From an uncultured Acidobacteriota bacterium (lineage in GTDB: Bacteria > Acidobacteriota > Terriglobia > UBA7540): a stretch of 25,308 nt of DNA. The notes below the pieces were generated by a model. The model searched no databases, had not been told where the DNA came from, and saw nothing but the letters and a program-made list of their open reading frames with translations. Made by a program: the position numbers and the translations under genes. The stretch lies in assembly GCA_937900045.1 (NCBI GenBank), contig CALCEB010000118.1, positions 1-25,308 on the forward strand, written 5' to 3'. Below, piece after piece: positions 8,601 to 15,937 of the stretch. Positions within the stretch are counted from its first letter, which is position 1. Each line of letters starts with the position of its first letter.

Positions 8601-9232
8601 ATCCCATCAATCAGGTAGCTGTTGCTGGAGGAACGATTGCCGTTGGCATTGTAGCTGGTCAGAGCAAAGGGTGAGCCAATGTTGCTGCTCGCAAAACCCC
8701 CATTATCGGTTACCGCGCCGGGCACGAGCGTGGCAAGCGACCCATACTCGCGGAGGTTGAGCGGCAAATCCACCACTTGCTGCGTGTCGATTACAGTACC
8801 GACACTGGCGCTTTGCGTGTTGACAATCGGTACCTGAGTCCTGACCTCAACCTGCTGTGCGACGCTGCCAACTTGCAACTGGGCGTTCAGGCTGGCCTTT
8901 TCGTCCACCTGGAGCACGATTCCGTTCATCACCGTAGACTTAAAACCGGACTGCTCAAATGTCACGGTATAGGTGGCCGGAGCCAGCGACACGAATATGT
9001 AGCTTCCCCGTTCGTCCGTTTTTGTCTTTGCGGCCACGTCCGTCGCGACGTTGGTCGCCGTCACAGAGGCTCCGGGGATGACAGCACCGGAGGGGTCCGT
9101 TACCGATCCAGTCAGGGTGGCGTTGACCGTTTGGGCCCAACCGCTGGCCGCGAGAGCCAGGCACAGCGCCATGCTCAGCAGAACTTTTCCGAAGATGCTG
9201 TCGTGCCAATTCCTTGAGTTTTCTGACTTCAT
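5621..9232 (-). CDS. Oar-type TonB-dependent receptor with carboxypeptidase-regulatory-like domain
   Basis: The protein is 1203 aa. In order: a signal peptide (about 1-33, ending SGWAQ); a carboxypeptidase-regulatory-like beta-sandwich (about 37-122; GSVTDPSGAVIPGASVTAT, then ERGSYIFVSLAPATYTV); a plug-like region (about 130-250, including NGNRSSSNSYLIDGIESRN); and a long outer-membrane barrel ending in the terminal aromatic residue, ALKLMF. Receptors of this type import large substrates such as glycans or peptides using TonB energy; the ligand cannot be read from sequence. The start is set at ATG 9232 because AGGAGGTG lies 5 nt upstream; the frame stays open a further 26 codons, but that extension lacks a signal or RBS. 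It is divergent from the TPR gene with a sigma-70 promoter of its own, and no SusD-like partner is adjacent. Confidence 0.93.
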   Translation of the reverse strand: MKSENSRNWHDSIFGKVLLSMALCLALAASGWAQTVNATLTGSVTDPSGAVIPGASVTATNVATDVAAKTKTDERGSYIFVSLAPATYTVTFEQSGFKSTVMNGIVLQVDEKASLNAQLQVGSVAQQVEVRTQVPIVNTQSASVGTVIDTQQVVDLPLNLREYGSLATLVPGAVTDNGGFASSNIGSPFALTSYNANGNRSSSNSYLIDGIESRNLSFGGFALEPPPDAVQEFNLETNIYNATFGLAAGSTINLTTKSGTNQIHGAAYEFFRNSGLDARNFFALNQTNPLTGAQIPGTARPEFRRNQFGFVLGGPIKKDKTFWFVNYEGLRRIEGGEALNVVPTPTELSGNLSQFLTGKTMNLCGAGGPSNLNFDSGQLFYPATLSTMTCPSGSAKAGTSILTGTPIAGNLINSIDPVAKHALSLNPFPAPNYPTTTVDGNNFAQTSPITEGDNSFIARIDQNFSDKDQVFGRYMFGQSSWNDPYSGYTSLPTFGDTLYYRGQNMAVGWTHTVSPTLLSEARIGFQRNYDIENCASCPRSPNFMSSFGIQGLTALSSATVGFPIFSFVNFATIGDSEYRPVISPDMVETYHENMTWTHGPHTIAFGADMQFWQVLGEQAAFSPHGQLTFNGQFSGLNGELPGAAFGSDLADFLLGAPNSANNQLRYQDTNQVGGKFWSYYFQDDWRVTQNLTLNLGLRWEYRGFPTDKRGNFVTFVPTAPVFSGPGDALLVTAEPNALNNSYCSQPQYAFLISASGQCLVASSAERAKLGFTGGAQQTLVFPYYGDWDPRFGFAWKPLPTSDKLVFRGGFGIFTDLPNFNNQHFVNNNPINGTSQLINTVAGAPLPLTNGQLTSSENILAGNGVPSLPNQFISLYVSPNYKDPTILEWSFGLQSQLGLNWALETDYVGNRGYFLGALNLPGNQPLPTPSSAPSYAPYRPFPDFGTFLYTSPNAQSIYNSLQVKLTKRFSKGLTFLTSYTWQNGFDDNEGDEGFGGGVGNVNAQNDNCLMCNWGPSYIDAHQRIVFSGIWQLPVGQGQRFLNQGGVSNAILGGWSFSGIYSYQTGFPFTVLSSRDWSNSLSNSPTPNRICNGNNGPQTVADWYNLSCFTTAPLQAALAAGTPIFGNEQRNALVGPPLNDLDFALLKDFQLSERYKLEFRAESYNALNTASFEPPFSPFGTSTAGQLTQISNQNREIQFALKLMF

Positions 9233-9338
9233 GACACACCTCCTGAATATCCGTGGCGCCAAGGCCGCGTCACAGGTTTTGCGCTTCGTAAACCCCCAAC
9301 CCGTTGCCAATTAATACAGAGCAGTCGAACAGGAAGAA

Positions 9339-9368
9339 TTGCACAATCAACTGGTATGATCGTGTAAT
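9339..9368 (+). promoter_or_regulatory. Possible sigma-70-like promoter for the TPR gene
   Basis: A -35-like TTGCAC (9339-9344) and a -10-like TGTAAT (9363-9368) are 18 bp apart. They overlap the minus-strand promoter of the TonB receptor, so the two genes may compete for polymerase. The match is moderate. Confidence 0.35.
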
Positions 9369-9396
9369 TAATAAATCGTCACGAAGACTTTGTCAA
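9368..9396 (-). promoter_or_regulatory. Sigma-70-like promoter for the TonB receptor gene
   Basis: Read on the minus strand, a perfect -35 TTGACA (9396-9391) is followed after exactly 17 bp by TATTAA (9373-9368) as the -10. It would start transcription near 9361 and leave a leader of about 130 nt ahead of ATG 9232. Confidence 0.65.
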
Positions 9397-9409
9397 GGAC
9401 AATAAATCG

Positions 9410-10693
9410 ATGCCCGGCAAGAAATCATCGAAAGGATTCGGCTTCCGCACGCTTTTGAGCTTTGCTGTGTCCTGCCCAGGTTCGCAGATTTCTTTGCTCC
9501 TGGCTCTACTCTGCATTTCTGCATGGGCTTTGCCTTTTGCAAAAGCCGGACAATCGAGCGAACCGGTGGAAGTTTTAGCCCAACGCGCTGAAGAAGCAGA
9601 AATTCAAGGCAAATGGGAAGAGGCTGCCAAGGACTATCGCCACATCTTGCAGATTGATCCCCGATCTATTGCGGCCCTGAACCGCCTGGGCGCGCTCTAC
9701 GTGAATCAAGGGAAATTTCCCCAAGGTATTAAATACTACCAGCGAGCGCTGCGCCTGAATCCGGCGGAGTTTGTAACCAATCTGAACTTGGGAATTGCCT
9801 ATATTAAAAAGCAGGATTACAAGGCAGCGGCCATTCCACTGCAACGAGCGGCGGCGGAAGACTCCCGTAACTTTCAAGCCGAAGATCTGCTTTCTGTGGC
9901 GCTGATCGGCCAGGATGACTATCCGCAGGCTATTCCTCATTTGAAACGGGCCGAGTTGTTACAACCCCGGGACGTTGGGACCGGCTACCTGCTGGTTCGC
10001 TGTTATCTGGAAGTCAAAGACTTCCAGGACGCTCTTCAATCCTTCAACCGGATCGAGGCTCTCGATCCGGCCTCGCCTTGGGTTCATATTCTAAAGGGCC
10101 AAGCTTATGACGGGCTGGGCGCATATGACAAAGCCATCCAGGAGTTTGAGGCTGCCCGGCAACAAGCGGCGGATGATCCCATTGTTCATTTTTCGTTGGG
10201 ATTCATGTACTGGAAGACGCGCCATTTTCACCGCGCCATCCCTGAGCTCGAAACCACGCTGAAGCTCGATCCTGATTTTGACAGGGCCAGGCTCTATCTC
10301 GCCGAAAGCTATCTGGGGCTGCACCAAAGCAGCGAAGCCCTGCCGCTGCTTCTTGCTCTCGCCAAAAAGCACCCGCGTGACTACCGGATTCACCTGGACA
10401 TTGGAAAGGGCTATCAGGAAACCGGCCGGTACGGGGAGGAAATTCAGGAGCTGCTGGCGGCGATTGCCATCGCTCCAAATCGTCCCGGCGCCCACTATTT
10501 ATTGGGCCGCGCTTATCAACAGCAAGGGCGGGTTGCCGACGCCCAACGGCAATTTGCGCTGACTCAGAAACTGCAAGCCCAAAAGCGGTCATCCATTGAA
10601 ACCGTCATGGAAGCCGGAGGCTCGCGTGGCAACCCCGGTCAGCAGATGGGATTGATCCCCAAGCCCGCAAAGAAAGCCATCTCGGTGCCGTGA
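9410..10693 (+). CDS. Exported TPR-repeat protein
   Basis: The protein is 427 aa. A basic N-terminus and a hydrophobic signal (ISLLLALLCISAWALPFAKAG, about 27-47) are followed by roughly ten tetratricopeptide repeats from about 53 to 400. The W-LG-Y-A-P pattern is clear in segments such as AALNRLGALYVNQGKFPQGIKYY and PIVHFSLGFMYWKTRHF. TPRs build a curved superhelix for binding peptides or partner proteins; there is no catalytic domain. The C-terminal 40 residues are low complexity and Gln/Gly/Pro-rich. AAGGA lies 10 nt before ATG 9410. It is divergent from the TonB receptor and convergent with the sulfatase-like/TPR gene, the other TPR protein in the window. A role as periplasmic scaffold is inferred, not shown. 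Confidence 0.88.
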   Translation: MPGKKSSKGFGFRTLLSFAVSCPGSQISLLLALLCISAWALPFAKAGQSSEPVEVLAQRAEEAEIQGKWEEAAKDYRHILQIDPRSIAALNRLGALYVNQGKFPQGIKYYQRALRLNPAEFVTNLNLGIAYIKKQDYKAAAIPLQRAAAEDSRNFQAEDLLSVALIGQDDYPQAIPHLKRAELLQPRDVGTGYLLVRCYLEVKDFQDALQSFNRIEALDPASPWVHILKGQAYDGLGAYDKAIQEFEAARQQAADDPIVHFSLGFMYWKTRHFHRAIPELETTLKLDPDFDRARLYLAESYLGLHQSSEALPLLLALAKKHPRDYRIHLDIGKGYQETGRYGEEIQELLAAIAIAPNRPGAHYLLGRAYQQQGRVADAQRQFALTQKLQAQKRSSIETVMEAGGSRGNPGQQMGLIPKPAKKAISVP

Positions 10694-10781
10694 TTGGGAT
10701 TTTGCGGCGCGACTTGGAAGGCATTTTGGGGACATGCATTCCAATTCGATACGATCCAACCTGTTATCCTGCGCCATCGCT

Positions 10782-11044
10782 TGTCATCCTGAGCCCTTCG
10801 CAGTCATTCTGAGCGAAGCGAAGAATCCCGGTATTTCCGCTCAGGGTAAACTCCGCGAAGGATCCCGGTATTTCGTTCAGGGTAAACTCCACGAAACACC
10901 TCCAGTTCGTTCGCTATCAGGGAAGAAATCAAATACGGTGATTCTTCGCTCCGCTCAGAATGACGGTGCTGGAGGTTTGGCGGAAAATTCAAGACTCCAG
11001 AAATGTAGAAACTCCGCGGCACGGTTAAAACCGTGCCCTTCCGG
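10782..11044. repeat. Composite palindromic repeat element, copy B (left end missing)
   Basis: This copy is closely similar to 81-339. It has the inverted 25-nt arms (10803-10827 and 10940-10964; 24 of 25 complementary), the duplicated CTCAGGGTAAACTCC unit and the right-hand palindrome GGCACGGTTAAAACCGTGCC. The left-hand GGGCACGG palindrome is absent. It occupies most of the 364-bp gap between two convergent genes (10694-11057), which holds no other gene. Reading frames across it are artefacts. Confidence 0.85.
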
Positions 11045-11057
11045 TTCCCTGAGGAGT

Positions 11058-13217
11058 TCAGGGTTGTGTTGCTTGGCTGGCCTTGAGCTGAGCGAGCGCC
11101 GTGGCCGCTGGGGTGAACGTGGGGTCGCAGCGGAGCGCCTGGCGGAATTCACGGGCCGCTTGATGGAGGTGTTTCTCTTGCTGAAGAGCAAGGCCGAGGT
11201 TGAAGTGCGCCCAGGTAAAGCGCGGATTTAAACGAGTCGCTCGGGCAAATTCCATCTCCGCGCCTTTCAAGTTGCCTTGCCTCAAATAGGCGCTGCCCAG
11301 GGCGTTGTGCGCGTCCGCAGAGTCGGGATCGGACTGGAGGGCCGCCCGCAACCGCACCACGGCTTGGCTCCAATGCCCTTCCATGCCGTCGAGTACGCCG
11401 AGATCATAAAGGGCGGTGTAATCGGCAGGATCGGTCTTGAGCACGTTTTGGAATTGGGAGCGGGCGCGCGCAGCATCATTTTGCTGGAGGCGGATGGTCC
11501 CCAGCAGCTCTCCCGCCCGCGTGTAATAAGGCTCAATGGCGAGAGCCGCCTTGAGTTCCCGCGCCGCCTCATCCAGCTTATGGAGTCCGAAGTCGCAGAC
11601 CGCCAGGTTGAAGTAAGCGAGAGCGTTGAGCGCATCCACCTTCAGAATTTCCTGGAACTGTACAGCCGCTTCAGCGTATTGCTTCTGCTCTTGCAAATTT
11701 AGTCCCAAGCGATTGCGCGCGTCGAGCAAATCCGGGTCAGCGGCAAGCAGGTGTTCCAACAACTGATTCGATTCCGCCAGACGGCCCGAATTGGCCAGCT
11801 CGATGGCTCTCCCATATTGTTTGTACTCTGCCAGGCCATCCTTTGGATCTCTGCCGCCCCGGTGAGCTTCATCGACTGGCTGGGCCAGCGCCATATAACC
11901 CAGAGAGCTGAGGCGGGCGAGAACGTCCGGCGAGACTTTCCCAGCTCCGGCCGGCTTCACGGGCCGGTATTGCGTCTCGAGCGTAAGCAGCCGCTCCCGC
12001 AAGGCCAGCGCCAGCGACCGGTGACCGGAATACAGGTTATGAAGCTCATTCGGGTCCAGGCGGAGGTTATAGAGCTCCGGCTTTGGGGCATCAATGTATT
12101 TGTACGGGCCGGCGCGGACGCTGCGCAAAACCGCGAATCCCAAATGGTCATGGGCATACCGGCTTTCACTGTGCACCGGCTTTTCCGCGCCCGATGGTTT
12201 GCCTTGCGCCCAACGCAGGAGGCTTCTGCCCTCAAACTGGTCTGGAATGGCGATGCCAAGAAATTGCAAGATGGTGGGCGCGACGTCCAGCAATGCCCCA
12301 GGCGTTCCGGCTTGAGCCCGGTGTCCGCTGGCGCTGGCTGGCCAGTGGAAAATGAGAGGGACGCGTAGCGTGCTTTGATAGATGAAGTACCCGTGGGTCA
12401 TCTCGCCGTGATCGCCCAGCCCTTCTCCGTGATCGGCCGTGAAAATGATGAGGGACTTTTGGTAGAGGCCCTCGCGCTTCAGGACCTGCCAGAAATCGCC
12501 AAGAATCCCGTCCACATACTGGAGTTCGGCATCATACCCGCTGCCGGGATATCGCGGACGGAATGACGGCGGCAACGAATAGGGGGTGTGCAGATCGTAG
12601 AGGTGGAGAAAAAGGAAGAAAGGCTTGTTTGCATGGGCCGCCAGCCAATGCGTGGCCGACTCAATGACTTCTGCACCTGAACGTTTGATGTCACCCGTGT
12701 CCTGGCCGGCATGTCCGTGAAGGCTAAACGGGCTATCATAGAAAGTAAAACCCTGGTCAAGGCCAAAGCGCCGGTCAAGCACAAAGCCACCCACAAATGC
12801 CGATGTCAAGTACCCATGAGACTTCAGTACCGCAGCCAGAGTTACGGCGCCCGGGGCCAGCCGCTCACCGTTTTCCTCGACTCCGTTGGTGAAAGGATAA
12901 GTGGAAGTGAACAGCGAAGTGTGCGAAGGGAGCGTCAATGGGACCTGGGAGCTAATTTGGGTATACAATGTCCCGCCTTGGCTGAGGGCATCAATTGAGG
13001 CCGTGCGGATGCGGCGATACCCATAGCAACTTAAATGATCGGCTCGAAGCGTGTCGACCGATATTAAAATCACCGGTGTCAGAGGCGGGTTTGGGGTCTG
13101 GGCGGCAGTGGACCGCGCAAGGAGAAGCAACCCGGCGAGGGCGGGGAAAAAGACGCTTTGCCAGATCAATTGCAAGAGCCGGCACGGCAGCCTGCAGTAG
13201 CCATCCATGGTCTTCAT
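11058..13217 (-). CDS. Sulfatase-like (alkaline phosphatase superfamily) hydrolase/transferase with C-terminal TPRs
   Basis: The protein is about 719 aa. After a signal peptide (about 10-40, ending STAAQ) comes an alkaline-phosphatase-superfamily domain (about 47-400). Visible metal-ligand motifs are VILISVDTLRADH (D55) and FTADHGEGLGDHGEMTHG (D262, H263). About seven TPRs follow (roughly 450-715). True sulfatases carry a Cys or Ser that becomes formylglycine in C/S-X-P-S-R; here the aligned site is TLPSH (T95), so Thr may be the nucleophile, as in phosphoethanolamine transferases and nucleotide pyrophosphatases. The frame is open to 13595, but that extension overlaps the divergent GH51 gene. 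I place the start at ATG 13217; 13238 or 13208 are possible and no strong RBS decides. Confidence 0.85.
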   Translation of the reverse strand: MKTMDGYCRLPCRLLQLIWQSVFFPALAGLLLLARSTAAQTPNPPLTPVILISVDTLRADHLSCYGYRRIRTASIDALSQGGTLYTQISSQVPLTLPSHTSLFTSTYPFTNGVEENGERLAPGAVTLAAVLKSHGYLTSAFVGGFVLDRRFGLDQGFTFYDSPFSLHGHAGQDTGDIKRSGAEVIESATHWLAAHANKPFFLFLHLYDLHTPYSLPPSFRPRYPGSGYDAELQYVDGILGDFWQVLKREGLYQKSLIIFTADHGEGLGDHGEMTHGYFIYQSTLRVPLIFHWPASASGHRAQAGTPGALLDVAPTILQFLGIAIPDQFEGRSLLRWAQGKPSGAEKPVHSESRYAHDHLGFAVLRSVRAGPYKYIDAPKPELYNLRLDPNELHNLYSGHRSLALALRERLLTLETQYRPVKPAGAGKVSPDVLARLSSLGYMALAQPVDEAHRGGRDPKDGLAEYKQYGRAIELANSGRLAESNQLLEHLLAADPDLLDARNRLGLNLQEQKQYAEAAVQFQEILKVDALNALAYFNLAVCDFGLHKLDEAARELKAALAIEPYYTRAGELLGTIRLQQNDAARARSQFQNVLKTDPADYTALYDLGVLDGMEGHWSQAVVRLRAALQSDPDSADAHNALGSAYLRQGNLKGAEMEFARATRLNPRFTWAHFNLGLALQQEKHLHQAAREFRQALRCDPTFTPAATALAQLKASQATQP

Positions 13218-13418
13218 TTGCAATTCGAAGTTTACCATGCGGGTCGTCAGGGGAGTCCGTGAAGAGTCAAGCCCCGCAAGGCAGTAACAAATCGCACTGT
13301 ACTGAATGCCGTTCATGAGCACGGCGTGGATGGGCGGTGGAAGTGCGAATCCGTTCCAGCCGGATTCGTTTGAAGAGCCCGATATCATAATGATGTGATT
13401 CCAAACCCGAGGTGCCCG

Positions 13419-14975
13419 ATGAGCCTTCCCATGTCGCGCCGGCAATTTGCCATGAATAGTGCTGCGATGTCTTTGTCGGCGATGGTTCCCAAAGGTCTCT
13501 TCGGCGAAGCCCACTCTGTTCAAAGAGTTGCCGTCCGTGGTGACGTCGAGATTGGACAGGTGCGGCCGGAGTTTCATGGCCAGTTTGCGGAACATCTTGG
13601 GTCATGCGTTTACGGCGGGTTGTGGGTCGGCAAGAATTCGCCAATTCCCAATATCAACGGATATCGGAAGCAGGCCGTGGAGTATCTCCGCGAGCTGGGG
13701 ATTCCAGTGCTGCGATGGCCGGGCGGGTGCTTTGCGGACGATTACCACTGGCGGGATGGCATTGGACCGGCGGCGAGACGGCCCCGGCGCGTGAACATCC
13801 ACTGGGGAGGCTATGTTGAGGACAACAGTTTTGGAACTCATGAATTCATCGGACTTTGCAAGCTGATTGGCGCAGAACCCTATTTGGCCGGGAACGTCGG
13901 AAGCGGCTCTCCACACGAATTGGGGGATTGGATTGAATATTGCAACTACCCCTCCGGTAGCACGCTTTCCGATGAGCGGGCAGCCAACGGATCGGCAGAG
14001 CCCTTTGGCGTTCGCTACTGGGGAGTGGGAAACGAAAGCTGGGGATGCGGCGGGGCGATGAAACCCGAAGAGTATGCTGACCTCTTCCGAAGATTCTCTG
14101 TCTACATCCGGGAGTTTGGAGGCGTCAAACCTTTCAAAGTGGCCTGCGGTCCGGGAGGTGACGACGCGCGATGGTCGCGCGGAGTCTTGGACGGGCTACA
14201 GAGGAACATGCCCGAGGGTTTTTCCATGCACTACTATGAAAACGGCAAGGACCGGTCCACAAGCTTTACCGTGGAACATATGGACGAGCAGCTTGCGGAA
14301 TTCGCCAAGCTCGAGCAGGCCATCATCCAACAAAGGGCGCTGCTCGATGGATACAAGGGAGGGAGCAAAGTCGGCCTGATCCTGGATGAATGGGGCGTGT
14401 GGGATCAGATTCCAAGCGAGGATGAGAAGAAATATGGCAGGCTCTGGCAGCAGAGCACCATGCGCAGCGCGGTGGCCGCCGGATTGGGGCTCAACATCTT
14501 CAACCGGCAGGCGGAAAAACTCACCATGTGCAACATCGCTCAAATTGTCAACGTGCTGCAATCTTTGCTGCTCACCGATGGTCCGGAAGGGAAGGATTGT
14601 ATCCGCACGACGACATATTACGCCTTCGGACTTTTCAAACCCCATCGTTCAAAGACAGCAGTCCTTGTAGAACCGGGTAACACTTCGCCGCTTGGCCTTT
14701 CGGCTTCGGCATCCAAGAACGAACGGGAATTGGTGGTCAGCTTAGTGAATCCACACCACGACATTGACATGCAAGTTGACTGCGCGCTGCGTGGGATCAG
14801 GGCCCGGGGAGCCGCCGCGCAGATTCTCCACGATCCCGATTGGAATGCCTGTAACAGCTTTGATAACCCCAACCGTCTCGTTCCGAAACCTCATCCAGTG
14901 ACGCTGGAAGGATCTAATATCAAGATGGATCTGCCACGGCTGTCCGTAGCAAGCGTGACGGTTCAGACCGGCTGA
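13419..14975 (+). CDS. Tat-exported alpha-L-arabinofuranosidase, GH51 family
   Basis: The protein is 518 aa. A twin-arginine signal, MSRRQFAMNSAAMSLSAM (residues 5-22), predicts folded export by Tat. The GH51 TIM-barrel shows the acid/base Glu in WGVGNES (E206) and the nucleophile Glu in LILDEWGVW (E324), and RWPGGCFADDYHWRDGIGP (99-117) is a family signature. A C-terminal beta domain (about 420-518) completes the fold. It should release terminal alpha-L-arabinofuranose from arabinan, arabinoxylan or arabinogalactan in plant debris. ATG 13419 is preceded by GAGGT at 5 nt spacing, better than the GTG at 13395. It is divergent from the sulfatase-like gene and has no transporter or other glycosidase beside it. 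Confidence 0.92.
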   Translation: MSLPMSRRQFAMNSAAMSLSAMVPKGLFGEAHSVQRVAVRGDVEIGQVRPEFHGQFAEHLGSCVYGGLWVGKNSPIPNINGYRKQAVEYLRELGIPVLRWPGGCFADDYHWRDGIGPAARRPRRVNIHWGGYVEDNSFGTHEFIGLCKLIGAEPYLAGNVGSGSPHELGDWIEYCNYPSGSTLSDERAANGSAEPFGVRYWGVGNESWGCGGAMKPEEYADLFRRFSVYIREFGGVKPFKVACGPGGDDARWSRGVLDGLQRNMPEGFSMHYYENGKDRSTSFTVEHMDEQLAEFAKLEQAIIQQRALLDGYKGGSKVGLILDEWGVWDQIPSEDEKKYGRLWQQSTMRSAVAAGLGLNIFNRQAEKLTMCNIAQIVNVLQSLLLTDGPEGKDCIRTTTYYAFGLFKPHRSKTAVLVEPGNTSPLGLSASASKNERELVVSLVNPHHDIDMQVDCALRGIRARGAAAQILHDPDWNACNSFDNPNRLVPKPHPVTLEGSNIKMDLPRLSVASVTVQTG

Positions 14976-15058
14976 ACAGATTAAACCTCTTCTTCTACCC
15001 TGGATTGTTCAGTGCGTCCCAACGGCGCAGAACACCCGCGCGTGGACGCGGTGGGGCC

Positions 15059-15847
15059 TCACGGATGATCCAGCTTCCACTCCACCTGCGCCAGAATCCC
15101 TCCCAGGACCTTGGCCTCATAGTTCGTTAACTTCATGCGCAGGAGCAGCCTCCGCAGCTTCAGCATCGCCGCATTGCGCGTGGCGGGTTGCAGGTAACCC
15201 ACGCGGCCGAGGACAGACGCAGCGCGGATAAGGATGTGATCAAGAGACTGGACGCTGGCGATGTCGGAGTGATGAACCCGCGCCTCGGGTCGTCTCCCGA
15301 ACTCAACCTTGGCTCGTGTGCTCCGGACAGCCCTCACAGGTCCAGGGGCCACCAACCCTGCTCGGGTCAACTCATAGCCGCAAACCGCCACCGATTGGCC
15401 GAGGTTCATCGAGGGACAATCCGGTGTGGTGGGAATTCTCACCAGCGCGTGGCAATAGCTGAGGTGCTCATTCGACAGGCCGGTCTTTTCTGATCCGAAG
15501 AGCATCGCAGCCCGATGACGGCGCCGCTTATTACGCAGCCAGGCAGAAAGTTCGGTCAAGCTCATCAGGTCTTGCGGCAGGGTTCGCCGCGCGCCCGCAG
15601 TGGTACCGACTACCAGCGTCACATTCTCCAGGGCCTCGGGAAGGGTTTCAACACTGCGAGCGGACCGGATCAGATCCCCGGCGCCCACAGCAGAGCGTGT
15701 TTCCTGCCAAACCGGCTCATATGGATCGACGACCACCAGATCAGAAAGGCCGAAGTTGGCCATGGCCCGGGCCGCGGCCCCGATGTTGAGCGGGTTGCGC
15801 GGGCGGACCAGGACAATCCGCCACTCGAAGCAATGGGTGGATGGCAT
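15059..15847 (-). CDS. trmJ: SPOUT-family RNA 2'-O-methyltransferase, TrmJ-like
   Basis: The protein is 262 aa. The SPOUT knot motifs are present: RPRNPLNIGAAARAMANFG near the N-terminus (16-33), LFGSEKTGLSNE (117-127) and CPSMNLGQSVAVCGYEL (144-160), the last two forming the SAM-binding trefoil. TrmJ methylates the ribose of residue 32 in tRNAs, and this length and motif order fit TrmJ better than TrmH or RlmB. A helical C-terminal domain follows, ending in MKLTNYEAKVLGGILAQVEWK. Start ATG 15847 gives the normal N-terminus; the in-frame TTG at 15883 only adds unconserved residues, and no strong RBS is seen for either. The gene is convergent with the arabinofuranosidase and runs the same way as the TlpA-like gene. 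Confidence 0.88.
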   Translation of the reverse strand: MPSTHCFEWRIVLVRPRNPLNIGAAARAMANFGLSDLVVVDPYEPVWQETRSAVGAGDLIRSARSVETLPEALENVTLVVGTTAGARRTLPQDLMSLTELSAWLRNKRRRHRAAMLFGSEKTGLSNEHLSYCHALVRIPTTPDCPSMNLGQSVAVCGYELTRAGLVAPGPVRAVRSTRAKVEFGRRPEARVHHSDIASVQSLDHILIRAASVLGRVGYLQPATRNAAMLKLRRLLLRMKLTNYEAKVLGGILAQVEWKLDHP

Positions 15848-15896
15848 TAGACCCGATTTTAGCAGGAGGTTGGTTGGGACCAAGGGAAAAGCGCAA

Positions 15897-15925
15897 GTAG
15901 CGGTGCCTATAGCGGCGACCGCTAC
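15897..15925. repeat. REP-like GTAG palindrome
   Basis: The sequence runs GTAGCGGT ... ACCGCTAC, an 8-bp perfect stem with a 13-nt loop that contains a shorter GCC/GGC pairing. It starts with GTAG and ends with CTAC, like the inner hairpins of the 110-bp element but with a different core. It lies 12 nt past the stop of the TlpA-like gene and may help end its transcript or protect its 3' end. Confidence 0.6.
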
Positions 15926-15937
15926 AGATACTTCCCT

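Noticed and set aside
10734..11231. Open frame across composite repeat copy B
   Set aside because: It is made of the repeat (CHPEPFAVILSEAKNP) and the 3' end of an opposing gene; this string is a well-known false annotation.
13218..13595. N-terminal extension of the sulfatase-like protein
   Set aside because: It lacks conservation-like features, would place the signal peptide more than 120 residues in, and overlaps the GH51 gene on the other strand.
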